DNA from: UBA2882 sp051877575
Lineage (GTDB): Bacteria; Bacillota; Clostridia; Lachnospirales; Lachnospiraceae
Length of the DNA stretch: 64,000 nucleotides
Direction: 5' to 3'
NCBI GenBank assembly: GCA_051877575.1
Contig: JBJEJA010000038.1
Span: 23,842-87,841, forward strand
The position numbers and the translations under genes were made by a program. Position 1 is the first letter of the stretch; the number at the start of each line of letters is the position of its first letter. Of this stretch, positions 9,313 to 16,950 are shown piece by piece. The notes beneath the pieces are model-generated. The model did no database searches. It was not told the origin of the DNA and saw only the letters and a program-made list of their open reading frames with translations.

Positions 9313-10203
9313 CTAAGGCTCCACGGAAACCGCATGCTCCATCAGATACTGCTTCCAGATGTCGATATACCGGGCATAGAGGTGCACGCCGTCAAAGGTA
9401 TACTCCGGATTCAGCCCTCCTGCCTCATCGCAGACAACGCTGTTCACATCCAGATAAAATATGGTCTCATTGTCCGCCAGTTCCGCAATTCTCCGGTTTC
9501 GTTCATCAATGCCCTGATTATTGATATAATCTCCCTGCTCCGATCGCTCCGTCGTCACACGCATGATACTTTCCAGATAGATAATGGCACCCGGCTGCAG
9601 CTGCCTGATACGCTCAACCGCTTCCGTATAATGCTTGATAAAATAATCCACATCACCGGTTCCCATTTCATTGATGCCGATCATCAGATACACCTTGCCA
9701 AACTGCTGTTTTTCCAAAGCGGTTCCGATATTTTCCGTCCAGTTCCCGTCCTTGAATTTCCCGTCAGGATCTTCAAAAAGCTTGTATATCGTCAATCCGG
9801 AAGATGCATAAAACGTGGCATTGTCCAATCCGGCATAATCATATAAACCGACTGTCCGGGAATCCCCGATAAACACCGCATCATCAAAATAGCTTTCATC
9901 CACACTGACATATGACCATTTCGGCTGTGCCGTCACGTCACTGGCACTCAACGTATTATCACTGACGCTGAAAGCATCCTGCTCTTTTTCAGAAATCTCC
10001 TCCGCATATCCGGCGTTGTTGTCGGACACTGCATTCCCCTCAATATCATTGTCCGAAACCGCCATTCCGGCCTGTTCCAGCACTTCTTCCCGGACTTCTT
10101 TCATTTCCTGCACGAACTGCCCCCGCACTCCCTCATAGGCAAAAAACAAAATACCGCCGGCAACCAACAAACAACTAAATATGTAATCCCTGAATTTATT
10201 CAC
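9313..10203 (-). CDS. Membrane-anchored SGNH/GDSL-type hydrolase partner of MBOAT
   Basis: About 296 residues from a GTG start. An N-terminal membrane anchor (residues 6-24) precedes a Ser/Asp/Asn-rich spacer with repeated 'VSDN' units, then an SGNH domain. Block I is FIGDSRTVGLYD (Ser nucleophile), block III is LMIGINEMGTGD, and block V is FDGVHLYARYID with the catalytic Asp and His. It lies 17 bp downstream of the MBOAT gene. In such pairs (as in AlgI/AlgX-type, PatA/PatB and Dlt systems) the MBOAT moves an acyl group across the membrane and the SGNH protein transfers or removes it on an extracellular polymer. The polymer here is unknown. Confidence 0.82.
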   Translation of the reverse strand: MNKFRDYIFSCLLVAGGILFFAYEGVRGQFVQEMKEVREEVLEQAGMAVSDNDIEGNAVSDNNAGYAEEISEKEQDAFSVSDNTLSASDVTAQPKWSYVSVDESYFDDAVFIGDSRTVGLYDYAGLDNATFYASSGLTIYKLFEDPDGKFKDGNWTENIGTALEKQQFGKVYLMIGINEMGTGDVDYFIKHYTEAVERIRQLQPGAIIYLESIMRVTTERSEQGDYINNQGIDERNRRIAELADNETIFYLDVNSVVCDEAGGLNPEYTFDGVHLYARYIDIWKQYLMEHAVSVEP

Positions 10204-10220
10204 AAAACATCATTGCCTCT

Positions 10221-11582
10221 CTAAAATCTAAAGTACATAAACGGGTTGTCACCCATGGTCAGGATATACCAGACGCACAACCAGAACAGCCCTGCCAGTA
10301 TGAGCATCCCCGGCAGTCGGTCCTTCCACTTTTGGAACAGTTTTTCCGCCACGGGCGTACACAGAAACGCCGCCATCAAAAGCAGCAATCCGTACTTGGA
10401 ACATTTTTCGGCAAATACACCCGCATTTACATGAACTCCGCCTATCATGCCAAACATTCTGCCCAGATAGATTTTCAGATCTCCCACCTTGGTAATCGCA
10501 AAACACATCCATGTGACCGGTATCACGGCAAGCACATATAAATGTTTGATGCATTTGGGCAGAGTTTTTTTGATCCCCTTTTGTGCCGCGACATGATCAT
10601 ATATTTTCTCCAACATGATCAAAATACACAGGCTCATTCCCCAGATCAGGAAATTGAGGCTGCCGCCGTGCCACACGGAGGTCAAAAGCCACACAATGAC
10701 CAGATTGACAAGTGTCCTTGCCAGCCCTTTCCGGCTGCCTCCCAGCGGAATATAGATGTATTTGGTAAACCATCTGCCAAGCGTCATATGCCATCTGCGG
10801 TAAAAATCCCGAATACTTTCTGCCATATAGGGCATATGAAAGTTTTCGGGCAGTTTATACCCCAGCATTTTCCCCAGGCCGATTGCCATCAGGGAATAAC
10901 CGTAAAAATCAAAATAAATCTGCATGGAATAAGAAACCGCGCCCAGCCAGGCTAACGGTGTGGAGATACTGATATAACCGATCGTAGAGATTTCATGCCA
11001 CAATATGGACAATCGGTCTGCGATCAACACCTTCATAATCAATCCCCATACGAACGTTTTTAACCCCTCATCCGCATTTCGAAGGCTGATCTCCGGTCGA
11101 ACCAGCTGTGCGGATACCTCGCTGTAAGTGACAATCGGTCCCGCCACCAGCTGAGGAAACATACAAATATAGGTTCCAAGTTTCAGGAAAGATTGCTCCG
11201 ACGCAATTTCACCCCGGTATACATCCGCCAGATAGGAAATCGACTGAAACGTATAAAAACTGACTCCCAGAGGAAGCCCCCAGCCATCCGGTGCCCATTT
11301 AAACAGCGCAAGCACGACAACATTAACTGCAATAATCCCTATAAAACAGCCTTTCCGGATCCATTCCTTCCGTTCCCGATTCGGTACAAGAATGCGCCCG
11401 GCGCCATAGTTCACAACCATGGATGCCAGAAGCAGGAGCACGAACCTCGGCTCCCCAAAGGCGTAAAAAAATAAACTCCCTGCAAATAAAGTTATATTTT
11501 TATATTTAACAGGAGTTAAATAATATAGTAATAAAAATATCGGGAAAAACCCCAATAAAAACTCTATACTGGAAAATACCAC
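10221..11582 (-). CDS. MBOAT family O-acyltransferase (AlgI/PatA-like)
   Basis: A 453-residue polytopic protein with about ten membrane segments. The start MVFSSIEFLLGFFPIF, the PLGVSFYTFQSISYLADVYR block, the DFYRRWHMTLGRWF motif with a conserved His, and SVWHGGSLNFLIWG with the second catalytic His are all characteristic of the AlgI branch. It would move an acyl (usually acetyl) group from a cytoplasmic donor to an extracellular acceptor. The start is a GTG with only a weak ribosome site. The SGNH gene follows in the same transcript. Surface polysaccharide or peptidoglycan O-acylation is the likely role. Confidence 0.92.
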   Translation of the reverse strand: MVFSSIEFLLGFFPIFLLLYYLTPVKYKNITLFAGSLFFYAFGEPRFVLLLLASMVVNYGAGRILVPNRERKEWIRKGCFIGIIAVNVVVLALFKWAPDGWGLPLGVSFYTFQSISYLADVYRGEIASEQSFLKLGTYICMFPQLVAGPIVTYSEVSAQLVRPEISLRNADEGLKTFVWGLIMKVLIADRLSILWHEISTIGYISISTPLAWLGAVSYSMQIYFDFYGYSLMAIGLGKMLGYKLPENFHMPYMAESIRDFYRRWHMTLGRWFTKYIYIPLGGSRKGLARTLVNLVIVWLLTSVWHGGSLNFLIWGMSLCILIMLEKIYDHVAAQKGIKKTLPKCIKHLYVLAVIPVTWMCFAITKVGDLKIYLGRMFGMIGGVHVNAGVFAEKCSKYGLLLLMAAFLCTPVAEKLFQKWKDRLPGMLILAGLFWLCVWYILTMGDNPFMYFRF

Positions 11583-11678
11583 TTAAAATCACACTCTGTC
11601 TTTCGTTCTTTTCACATTCATCTTTTAATTCGTTCAAACTCTCTGATTTCTGACAAATCCGTCCCTGAGAGATTCCTG

Positions 11679-12164
11679 CTATTTGACAATAATATCTCCG
11701 TACACACCACCGCTGGCTTTACACAGATCCTCCGGTGACAGCATAATCTGACAGCCGATCTTCCCACCGCTGACATACATCTGATCCAGCTTCTCTGCCG
11801 TATCACTGATCACCGTCTTATACTGCTTTTTCATACCGATGGCAGTACATCCGCCGCGCACATAACCGGTCACAGCCGTAATGTCCTTGACATGAATCAT
11901 GGCAACAGATTTTTCACCCACTGCTTTTGCCGCTTTCTTCATATCCAGTTCCGCTTCAATGGGCAGCACAAAAACAAAGTACTGTCTGCTTGCCCCCAAG
12001 GTCACTAAAGTCTTATAAACCTTTTCATGAGGAAGCCCCAGATGATCTGCCGTCTGAATCCCGTCTACAAATTCCTCACACTCGTAGAATTGGTGGGTAT
12101 AAGCTATTTTCATTCTATCCAAAGTGCGCATGGCATTGGTTTTTACTTCTTTTTGCTTCGCCAT
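11679..12164 (-). CDS. ybaK: YbaK/EbsC-type aminoacyl-tRNA deacylase
   Basis: 161 residues. Members hydrolyse mischarged Cys-tRNA(Pro) in trans to proline-tRNA synthetase. Family hallmarks: the early LGLPHEKVYKTLVTLGASRQ block containing the conserved Lys, MIHVKDITAVTGYVRGGCTA, and the C-terminal 'GKIGCQIMLSPEDLCKASGG'. The start is ATG 12164 (MAKQKEVKTNAMRTLDRMKI) with GGAGAAAAAG upstream; the longer in-frame extension runs into the rhomboid gene and has no site. It follows the rhomboid gene by 56 bp. Confidence 0.9.
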   Translation of the reverse strand: MAKQKEVKTNAMRTLDRMKIAYTHQFYECEEFVDGIQTADHLGLPHEKVYKTLVTLGASRQYFVFVLPIEAELDMKKAAKAVGEKSVAMIHVKDITAVTGYVRGGCTAIGMKKQYKTVISDTAEKLDQMYVSGGKIGCQIMLSPEDLCKASGGVYGDIIVK

Positions 12165-12220
12165 TTCTATCTTTTTCTCCTTATGTCTCTTCCCCGATGT
12201 CTCTGTGCGCTGTCTTACTT

Positions 12221-12793
12221 TCAGCGTGCACCTCTTTTGTTCATCATCATACCGAATACACCGCCGCATACGCCGCCGATGATATGCGTCAGTTGTGAAA
12301 TATTATCTGCCGTAAATAATCCTGCCACAATCTGCTCACCCAGATACAGAATGACAACCACGATCAGCGTCAGCGGAATTTTACCCTCCTTTACGCTGGT
12401 CACGGAAGACAAAATAATCATCATAAATACGATGCCGCTTGCACCCAGCAATGCCGTTGAAAACAGAAGATTATTGATCAGACCCGTTATAAAAGCCGTA
12501 AGCAGAATCATTTCCAACAAAAGCTTACTGCCATATTTTTCTTCCAGCATAGGGCCCACCAGTAGGATCATCATCATGTTGTTGATATAATGGGATAGAT
12601 TAGCATGTCCCAGAACATGACCGAACAGCCTTACATAGCCGAGTATATCCAACATAGGAGAACGATACACGCAGAAAAACAGGCGCGTAGTAAGTCCGTT
12701 TGTCAGATATCCAAGCAAAAGCACCACAAAAGATGCAAATGCAAAACTCAGTACCACCGGTGAATTATAGTCAATTTTCTTCAGTATTTTCAT
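12221..12793 (-). CDS. Rhomboid family intramembrane serine protease
   Basis: 190 residues, about six membrane helices. The catalytic serine lies in LLGASGIVFMM (GxSG), the catalytic histidine in QLTHIIGGVCGGVFG, and the conserved loop is HVLGHANLSHYINNMM. Rhomboids cleave transmembrane helices of client proteins. The ATG has GAGAGG 9 bases upstream. ybaK follows on the same strand. Confidence 0.88.
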   Translation of the reverse strand: MKILKKIDYNSPVVLSFAFASFVVLLLGYLTNGLTTRLFFCVYRSPMLDILGYVRLFGHVLGHANLSHYINNMMMILLVGPMLEEKYGSKLLLEMILLTAFITGLINNLLFSTALLGASGIVFMMIILSSVTSVKEGKIPLTLIVVVILYLGEQIVAGLFTADNISQLTHIIGGVCGGVFGMMMNKRGAR

Positions 12794-12911
12794 ATTTCAT
12801 TTCCTCTCTTCTACCATCTACTATAGTATCAGAGATTCCATCGTTTTGCAAAACTCTCTTATTATTAAATCACACCTTTGCATCATAGTTGCATACTTTT
12901 TTAATCTTTTC

Positions 12912-12961
12912 TCAAAAAAATCCCCACAAAATCAAAAATAGTAATTTCGACCTTGTGGGGA
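12912..12961 (-). terminator. Intrinsic terminator after the Rpn pseudogene
   Basis: On the minus strand TCCCCACAA (12961-12953) pairs with TTGTGGGGA (12929-12921), followed by seven T. Confidence 0.85.
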
Positions 12962-12981
12962 TGATTTCCTCTGTATATCAC

Positions 12982-13792
12982 TTATATTTCATTTTGCTCA
13001 CAATTACTTTCCACCAACTGCATAAACGCAGTAGCCTCTTTCGTTTCCAATGCCGCTTCATACCAGGACTGTAATTGATCAGTATTCCCTGTTTCTTCCA
13101 ATTTTTTCTCCAGTCCTTCCGGAATATCTCCCTGTTTTTTGAAATATGTCAGTATACAACATATCAAAGTTTTCTTTAAGGTTTCCTCCTCGGCTTCTTT
13201 CCGTTCACAATCAATAATGTCTCCCAATGTCATATACTCATTCCTCACTTCCGGCAAACTCCTTACCTGCTCAACAATCTCATTGATTTCCTCTGTTGCC
13301 TTATCTGTTGCCTTATCTGTCGCATTTTCTTTCCTACTGTTCTGGAAGTAATTCAGCATTGCTTTCATGCTTTCATTTCCGCCTTTACATCCACCTGTGT
13401 AGAAATAAATAAACTCCAGCCCATCATCATAACAAAGATCCGAAACCTCCACACATTGATTCTTGATACGGTATATCATATACCCGTAACCAAAGGGATC
13501 GTAATTCGTAATGGTTATTACATACAGATTAGGCAGCCTCAAAAATTCTTTTTCTCCACTCTTCAGATGCCTTGCGTCTATCTTCGCCTGATAAAAACGA
13601 TTGTGACGGGGCAGATGTACACCTCTTCTAAGATTCGGCTCCATGTCATAAATATTTACCGGCGTTGTCACTTCATCCTCTGCCTCAAATTCCTGAATCT
13701 CCACATCCATACGGATACCTCGTTGCTCCGGCGTAAATGGCGGAATCATCCAATACGTTGAGTTCCTCCAATGTTTTGTTCGTATAACTCAT
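12982..13792 (-). pseudogene. Rpn-family (PD-(D/E)XK nuclease/transposase-like) gene, internally deleted and frameshifted
   Basis: The 5' end starts at ATG 13792 with AAGGAG and reads MSYTNKTLEELNVLDD, the usual Rpn opening. It then runs out of frame with the rest, which resumes as GIRMDVEIQEFEAEDEVTTP and continues through the conserved NLRRGVHLPRHNRFYQAKID block to the C-terminus. Roughly 50 residues that normally lie between these points, carrying the first part of the nuclease core, are missing. The 3' part still encodes about 240 residues, including a 'TDKATDKATEE' microrepeat. Intact Rpn proteins promote RecA-independent recombination or act as nucleases; this copy should be inactive unless the 3' frame is translated alone. 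Confidence 0.8.
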
Positions 13793-13965
13793 AAGACTCC
13801 TTCCCTTGGCGAAATCCACAGTTATACTTCTTCTCTTTTGGTTTTCGCCAACTTTTCAATTTCATCGTGTGAAAATGTTGGCGAGATGCCAAAGAATACT
13901 GCCTGTCGGTGAACGACCGGCGAAACGATTTTCACGGATTGTAATATTTGATTGATTACCATTGT
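13793..13965 (-). promoter_or_regulatory. Structured ~170-nt leader of the Rpn pseudogene
   Basis: Between the promoter and the ATG the transcript can form at least two hairpins. CGCCAACATTTTCA pairs with TGAAAAGTTGGCG (13883-13846) and GTCG-TTCA-CCGAC forms another near 13905-13920. The word TTGGC/GCCAA recurs four times, including just before the ribosome site. Such a leader suggests translational control, but I cannot name a known element. Confidence 0.4.
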
Positions 13966-13994
13966 ATATTAGCCCAATATATTCTGTTTGTCAA
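13966..13994 (-). promoter_or_regulatory. SigA promoter of the Rpn pseudogene
   Basis: TTGACA (13994-13989), 17-bp spacer, TAATAT (13971-13966). It is a near-consensus promoter still driving a broken gene. Confidence 0.75.
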
Positions 13995-14038
13995 TTGTTT
14001 CTTTTCGTTTTTTAGATAGCTTTTTCCAAAATCAATAA

Positions 14039-14063
14039 AAAGAAGCCCGGAACCAATCCGGAC
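14039..14063 (-). terminator. Terminator sharing its sequence with the etfA terminator
   Basis: On the minus strand GTCCGGA-TTGG-TTCCGGGC is followed by TTCTTTTT. The 17-bp stretch from 14038 (aaaagaagcccggaacc) recurs at the etfA terminator at 14938. Confidence 0.6.
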
Positions 14064-14109
14064 ACCCACAGTAAATTTCTTTTGTGAAAATTCTTTTGTA
14101 AAATAACAG

Positions 14110-14138
14110 TTGACAATAATAAGTATTCAGATTAGTAT
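14110..14138 (+). promoter_or_regulatory. Promoter of the antitoxin-like antisense RNA
   Basis: TTGACA (14110-14115), 17-bp spacer, TAGTAT (14133-14138). The predicted start is near 14145, with no open reading frame of note downstream. Confidence 0.65.
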
Positions 14139-14144
14139 AAAAAT

Positions 14145-14232
14145 AGAAAAGGGCACTACCGATAGACGGTTAGCCCACATATGTTAGCAAAAATAATCGC
14201 CTTCAGTTTGCAGACCAGAGGCGATTATTTTT
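14145..14232 (+). ncRNA. Candidate type I antitoxin RNA (~88 nt)
   Basis: Transcription from the promoter at 14110-14138 would give an RNA beginning near 14145 with a hairpin (GGGCACTACCG...CGGTTAGCCC, 14151-14176). It would end at a strong hairpin, AAAATAATCGCC (14189-14200) with GGCGATTATTTT (14220-14231), followed by a T run. Its 3' half is antisense to the 3' end of the small hydrophobic gene at 14225-14320, and its 5' hairpin resembles the leader hairpin of that gene's own message (14431-14463). This tail-to-tail overlapping layout matches the TxpA/RatA and Fst/par type I systems. The call rests on layout alone. Confidence 0.6.
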
Positions 14233-14320
14233 GTGATTTATTACTTCCGATTGTATATCCGAGACCGAATGCAGTGAGCACAAGACTCACAACAGCAATC
14301 AGACCTTCCATTGTCATCAT
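14225..14320 (-). CDS. Small hydrophobic peptide, probable type I toxin (31 aa)
   Basis: The ATG at 14320 follows GAGGG by 9 bases and opens MMTMEGLIAVVSLVLTAFGL, one transmembrane helix with a short polar tail ending GSNKSQK. Size, single helix and charged C-terminus match Fst/TxpA/holin-like toxins of Firmicutes. Its message starts near 14463 from a good promoter, has a 140-nt leader with two stable hairpins, and shares a bidirectional terminator with the antisense RNA. These features are those of type I toxins, whose translation is held back by leader structure and antisense pairing. It could instead be a harmless small membrane peptide. Confidence 0.62.
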   Translation of the reverse strand: MMTMEGLIAVVSLVLTAFGLGYTIGSNKSQK

Positions 14321-14469
14321 GGCAATCATCCCTCTTTCGTACAAATTTCCAATGCAGGAAAGCATATAAATCTATCTTTGATACACTGGATTTTTATATT
14401 AACAGAGGGTCACAGTCCCTCTGATTGAAGGACTAACCGCCTACCGTGAATGGTAGTACCCATGAAAAT

Positions 14470-14498
14470 AGTGTAGCAGAAGAAATGGCAAAGCACAA
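14470..14498 (-). promoter_or_regulatory. Promoter of the toxin-like message, with structured leader downstream
   Basis: TTGTGC (14498-14493), 17-bp spacer, TACACT (14475-14470). The leader (14463-14321) forms CTACC-ATTCAC-GGTAG and CAGAGGG-ACTGTGA-CCCTCTG. Confidence 0.6.
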
Positions 14499-14577
14499 CA
14501 GATAATAAGAAAAAATCAAACGAATTAACGTTAATTTTGAAAAATTTTCTTACATCCAAACTATATATTTGAAATAT

Positions 14578-14645
14578 CTCCAATGTCATATACTCATTTC
14601 TCACTTCCGGCAAACTTCTCATCTGCTCGTCAATCTCTTTGTGTT
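14578..14645 (-). pseudogene. Scrap of a second Rpn-family gene
   Basis: The minus strand reads KEIDEQMRSLPEVRNEYMTL in one frame. This closely matches the segment EVRNEYMTLGDI of the Rpn pseudogene at 13220-13290, then the similarity stops abruptly. Only about 22 codons are left. No start, stop or catalytic region remains. Confidence 0.7.
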
Positions 14646-14680
14646 TCTTTTAAATGCAGATAAACAAAAGCCGTGAATAT

Positions 14681-14903
14681 GTCACAAGCGGATTTGATTT
14701 CTTGAAGCTCTTGTGGAAAAGGACATATTTTCTTACTGAATGCCTCAATAAATCAGGGGAAAATTGCCCGGATGGCAATTTAAGCCGTCAGCAGCACGGA
14801 TGCCCCATTGACGGCTACCCGTATAGTTCAAAAATTTATCCGCATTCTGTTAGAAAACATGTACCTTCCCACACAGCTTTAAGAAATCAAATCCGCTTGT
14901 AAC
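14681..14903. repeat. 223-bp element bounded by 29-bp inverted repeats with internal hairpins
   Basis: 14681-14709 and 14875-14903 are inverted copies with two mismatches (core acaagcggatttgatttctt), and the pairing can continue inward with TGTGG/CCACA. Inside are two more perfect palindromes: AAATTGCC-CGGAT-GGCAATTT (14761-14781) and AGCCGTCA...TGACGGCT (14783-14816). The one open frame across it is an accident of the repeats. It looks like a MITE-like or structured-RNA element; I do not recognise it. The rest of the 14321-15054 gap holds the toxin leader, the Rpn scrap and the etfA terminator. Confidence 0.75.
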
Positions 14904-14932
14904 CCATTCCGGCGTTTAGCTCATAATCTATG

Positions 14933-14967
14933 CAAAAAAAGAAGCCCGGAACCGGCGTCCAGACTTC
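14933..14967 (-). terminator. Terminator of the butyryl-CoA operon (after etfA)
   Basis: GAAGTCTGGA (14967-14958) pairs fully, with G-U wobbles, with TCCGGGCTTC (14950-14941), followed by seven T. Confidence 0.85.
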
Positions 14968-15054
14968 CTTTTCTCTGATATAAATATGTATCAGCCGATG
15001 ACAGCGGCAAAAGCGTACGGTGCCGTCTGCCATCGATTTATAAAGTAAAACAGA

Positions 15055-16122
15055 TTACTTTTCTGCTAATGCAGCTTTGATTGCCTCTGTTAACTGAGGA
15101 ACAATCTTATTCAAGTCACCAACTACACCGTAGTCAGCTACATCAAAAATCGGAGCATCTTCATCTTTGTTGATTGCAACAATGATATCGGATTCTTCCA
15201 TACCTGCAACGTGCTGAATCGCACCGGAAATACCGATTGCAAAGTATACGCTGGGACGAACCGTCTTACCTGTCTGACCAACCTGCAGATCTTTCGGTTT
15301 CCAACCGGAGTCTACAACTGCACGGGAGCAGGATACGGTACCGCCAAGCACTTCTGCCAGATCCTCTAATAATTTGAAGTTTTCGGGAGAACCGACTCCA
15401 CGGCCACCGGAAACCAAGATCTTAGCATCCATGATATCTACGGTATCAGAAACTGCTTTTACAACTTCTTTGATCGTTACATATTTGTTGTTAGGTGTGA
15501 AACCGGGATTGAATTCAACAACCTCTGCTTTAGCACCTTTCACAGGCTCAATTTTCTGCATAACGCCGGGACGAACGGTAGCCATCTGAGGACGGTTATC
15601 GGGGCAGGCGATGGTAGCGATTGTGTTACCACCGAATGCAGGACGGGTCATTAACAACTGATTGTGTTTCTGCTCATCTTCTTTACCGGGAATTGCTACC
15701 AACGGGAAATCACCGATTTCCAGTACGGTACAGTCAGCTGTCAGACCGGTCTGAACTCTTGCGGAAACGGTAGGACCAAGGTCACGACCGATTGCTGTAG
15801 CACCTACTAACATGATTTCAGGTTTGTACTCATTGATAACAGATGCCAATGCATGTGCATAGGGCTCTGTTCTGTACTCTTTTAATTCAGGATCGTCAAC
15901 AACGATGACACGATCTGCACCATACTCTGCTAACTGATCAACAAGATTTTTTACATCGGAACCGATCAATACTGCGGTTACCTCTTTTGTTTCTAAAGAA
16001 GCAGCTAATTCTTTTGCTTTTCCAAGTAATTCAAAAGCAATGCCGCTGATTTGATTATCAACCTGCTGCGCAAATACAAAGACACCTTTGTACTGTGCGA
16101 TCTCTTCTGGACTCATTTTCAT
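15055..16122 (-). CDS. etfA: Electron transfer flavoprotein alpha subunit
   Basis: 355 residues. It pairs with EtfB and Bcd to oxidise NADH, reducing crotonyl-CoA and ferredoxin together (electron bifurcation). The C-terminal FAD domain shows VSGGRGVGSPENF, SRAVVDSGW and the family signature region GQTGKTVRPSVYFAIGISGA. The N-terminal half is the Rossmann-like ETF domain with LVGATAIGRDLGP. It is the last gene of the operon, 29 bp after etfB, and a terminator follows its stop. Confidence 0.96.
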   Translation of the reverse strand: MKMSPEEIAQYKGVFVFAQQVDNQISGIAFELLGKAKELAASLETKEVTAVLIGSDVKNLVDQLAEYGADRVIVVDDPELKEYRTEPYAHALASVINEYKPEIMLVGATAIGRDLGPTVSARVQTGLTADCTVLEIGDFPLVAIPGKEDEQKHNQLLMTRPAFGGNTIATIACPDNRPQMATVRPGVMQKIEPVKGAKAEVVEFNPGFTPNNKYVTIKEVVKAVSDTVDIMDAKILVSGGRGVGSPENFKLLEDLAEVLGGTVSCSRAVVDSGWKPKDLQVGQTGKTVRPSVYFAIGISGAIQHVAGMEESDIIVAINKDEDAPIFDVADYGVVGDLNKIVPQLTEAIKAALAEK

Positions 16123-16151
16123 AATTGTTCACCACTTTTCCTTATTCTAAA

Positions 16152-16937
16152 TTAAATAACATGTTTCTCTTTTAATTTACCTACGATATAAGATACTGCC
16201 TCATCCGGAGAGTCGGGAGTAACTTTCTCGCCTGCACCCTTACGAACTTTGTCGGATGCTTTTGCGATCTTTGTAGGAGATCCGTTCAGACCTAAGTTGC
16301 CGTCTTCTACATCTTTCAGATCTGCACGGCCCCAGGTTGTGATCTCAGCTTTGCAAGCATCGAAGATACCACCGGGAGTCATGTAACGGGGATCATTTAA
16401 TTCAGAAAGTGCTGTTATTAATGCAGGCATCTTTACCTCTAATACATGATATCTGTCATCATACTGACGCTGAACGATGACTTTGTCACCTTCAATTTTA
16501 AGATCCTGTGCGTAAGAAATAACAGGTAATCCTAAATGCTCAGCGATCTGAGGACCAACCTGAGCGGTATCACCGTCGATAGCCTGACGGCCAGTGATGA
16601 TCAGGTCATACTCCAAGTTTCTCAGAGCACCTGCGATTGTTGTGGATGTTGCCCAGGTATCGGCACCACCTAATACTCTATCTGTTACCAAAACGCCCTT
16701 GTCAGCACCCATAGCGATTGCTTCACGAAGAACGTCTGTAGCCTTGGGAAGACCCATTGTCAGAACGGTTACTTCTGCACCATACTGATCTTTTAATCTT
16801 AAAGCTGCCTCTAAACCAGCTTTGTCATCGGGGTTCATGATTGCAAGCATTGCTCCTCTGTCCAGAGTTCCATCCGGATTGAATTTAACGCCGCCCTTTG
16901 TATCAGGAACCTGTTTAATACAAACTACGATTTTCAC
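16152..16937 (-). CDS. etfB: Electron transfer flavoprotein beta subunit
   Basis: 261 residues from a GTG start with AGGAGG well placed upstream. It opens MKIVVCIKQVPDTKGGVKF and carries the beta-subunit signatures AIMNPDDKAGLEAALRLKD and GRQAIDGDTAQVGPQIAEHL. It holds the flavin at which electrons split in Bcd-Etf complexes. It lies 13 bp after bcd and 29 bp before etfA. Confidence 0.96.
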   Translation of the reverse strand: MKIVVCIKQVPDTKGGVKFNPDGTLDRGAMLAIMNPDDKAGLEAALRLKDQYGAEVTVLTMGLPKATDVLREAIAMGADKGVLVTDRVLGGADTWATSTTIAGALRNLEYDLIITGRQAIDGDTAQVGPQIAEHLGLPVISYAQDLKIEGDKVIVQRQYDDRYHVLEVKMPALITALSELNDPRYMTPGGIFDACKAEITTWGRADLKDVEDGNLGLNGSPTKIAKASDKVRKGAGEKVTPDSPDEAVSYIVGKLKEKHVI

Positions 16938-16950
16938 GATAACGTACCTC

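Noticed and set aside
14654..14902. 82-residue plus-strand frame
   Set aside because: Nearly all of it lies within the inverted-repeat element; both ends are mirror copies and no ribosome site is present.
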